A DNA stretch of 13,252 nt, taken from NCBI GenBank assembly GCA_031553975.1, contig JAVBKP010000098.1, positions 1-13,252 on the forward strand, read 5' to 3'. The DNA comes from JAVBKP01 sp031553975 (GTDB lineage Bacteria; Bacillota; Clostridia; Peptostreptococcales; Anaerovoracaceae). The position numbers and the translations under genes are program-made. The stretch's first letter is position 1. The number at the start of each line of letters is the position of its first letter. The notes beneath the pieces were generated by a model. That model ran no database searches. It was given only the letters and a program-made list of their open reading frames with translations, and was not told where the DNA came from. This document shows positions 13,252 to 13,252 of this stretch, piece by piece.

Positions 13252-13252
13252 T

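Overview
The window looks like a low-GC, spore-former-type Firmicute, most likely a member of the Clostridia. The evidence is AT-rich intergenic DNA, strong AGGAGG-type ribosome binding sites, frequent TTG and GTG starts, a clostridial-style metF-metH pair and a cysteine-rich collagen-like protein. No rRNA, tRNA, CRISPR array or phage genes were seen.

Left part (1-4950), all on the minus strand. The edge holds the 5' end of an IS3-type insertion sequence with a candidate terminus near 177. Next is a NYN-domain putative RNase with a C-terminal OST-HTH/LOTUS-like domain (326-1111). Then comes a four-gene operon read from a good sigma-A promoter at 4924-4952: a polyprenyl-phosphate glycosyltransferase of GT2 type, a large GT-C-like membrane protein of the DUF6020 type, and two small EamA/SMR-type proteins resembling ArnE and ArnF. 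The genes overlap or nearly abut (11 bp, 4 bp, 1 bp apart). Together they form a plausible pathway: load a sugar onto a lipid carrier inside the cell, flip it, and transfer it to an acceptor outside.

Middle part (4950-9760). A bidirectional-looking terminator precedes a short DUF11 protein (minus). Divergent from it is a small lipoprotein with an OB-like C-terminal region (plus). A perfect 9-bp inverted repeat lies between the two. Convergent to the lipoprotein is a metF-metH operon (minus) for 5-methyl-THF formation and cobalamin-dependent methionine synthesis. This MetH lacks the reactivation domain.

Right part (9660-13252). A thioredoxin-type glutathione peroxidase homologue (plus) with its own promoter and a clean terminator is followed by an MFS exporter (plus). 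A MarR regulator (minus) has its stop codon directly against that of the MFS gene. The MarR promoter is near-consensus with an 18-bp perfect palindrome filling its spacer, and its predicted transcription start falls on the ATG. Divergent from marR is a 346-residue protein with 50 uninterrupted Gly-X-Y triplets, 27 cysteines (8 inside the collagen helix) and a C-terminal globular domain, probably a spore or cell-surface structural protein.

Most striking points: the collagen-like protein with cysteines regularly placed in the helix, the compact lipid-linked sugar operon, and the self-contained palindromic, apparently leaderless MarR promoter.
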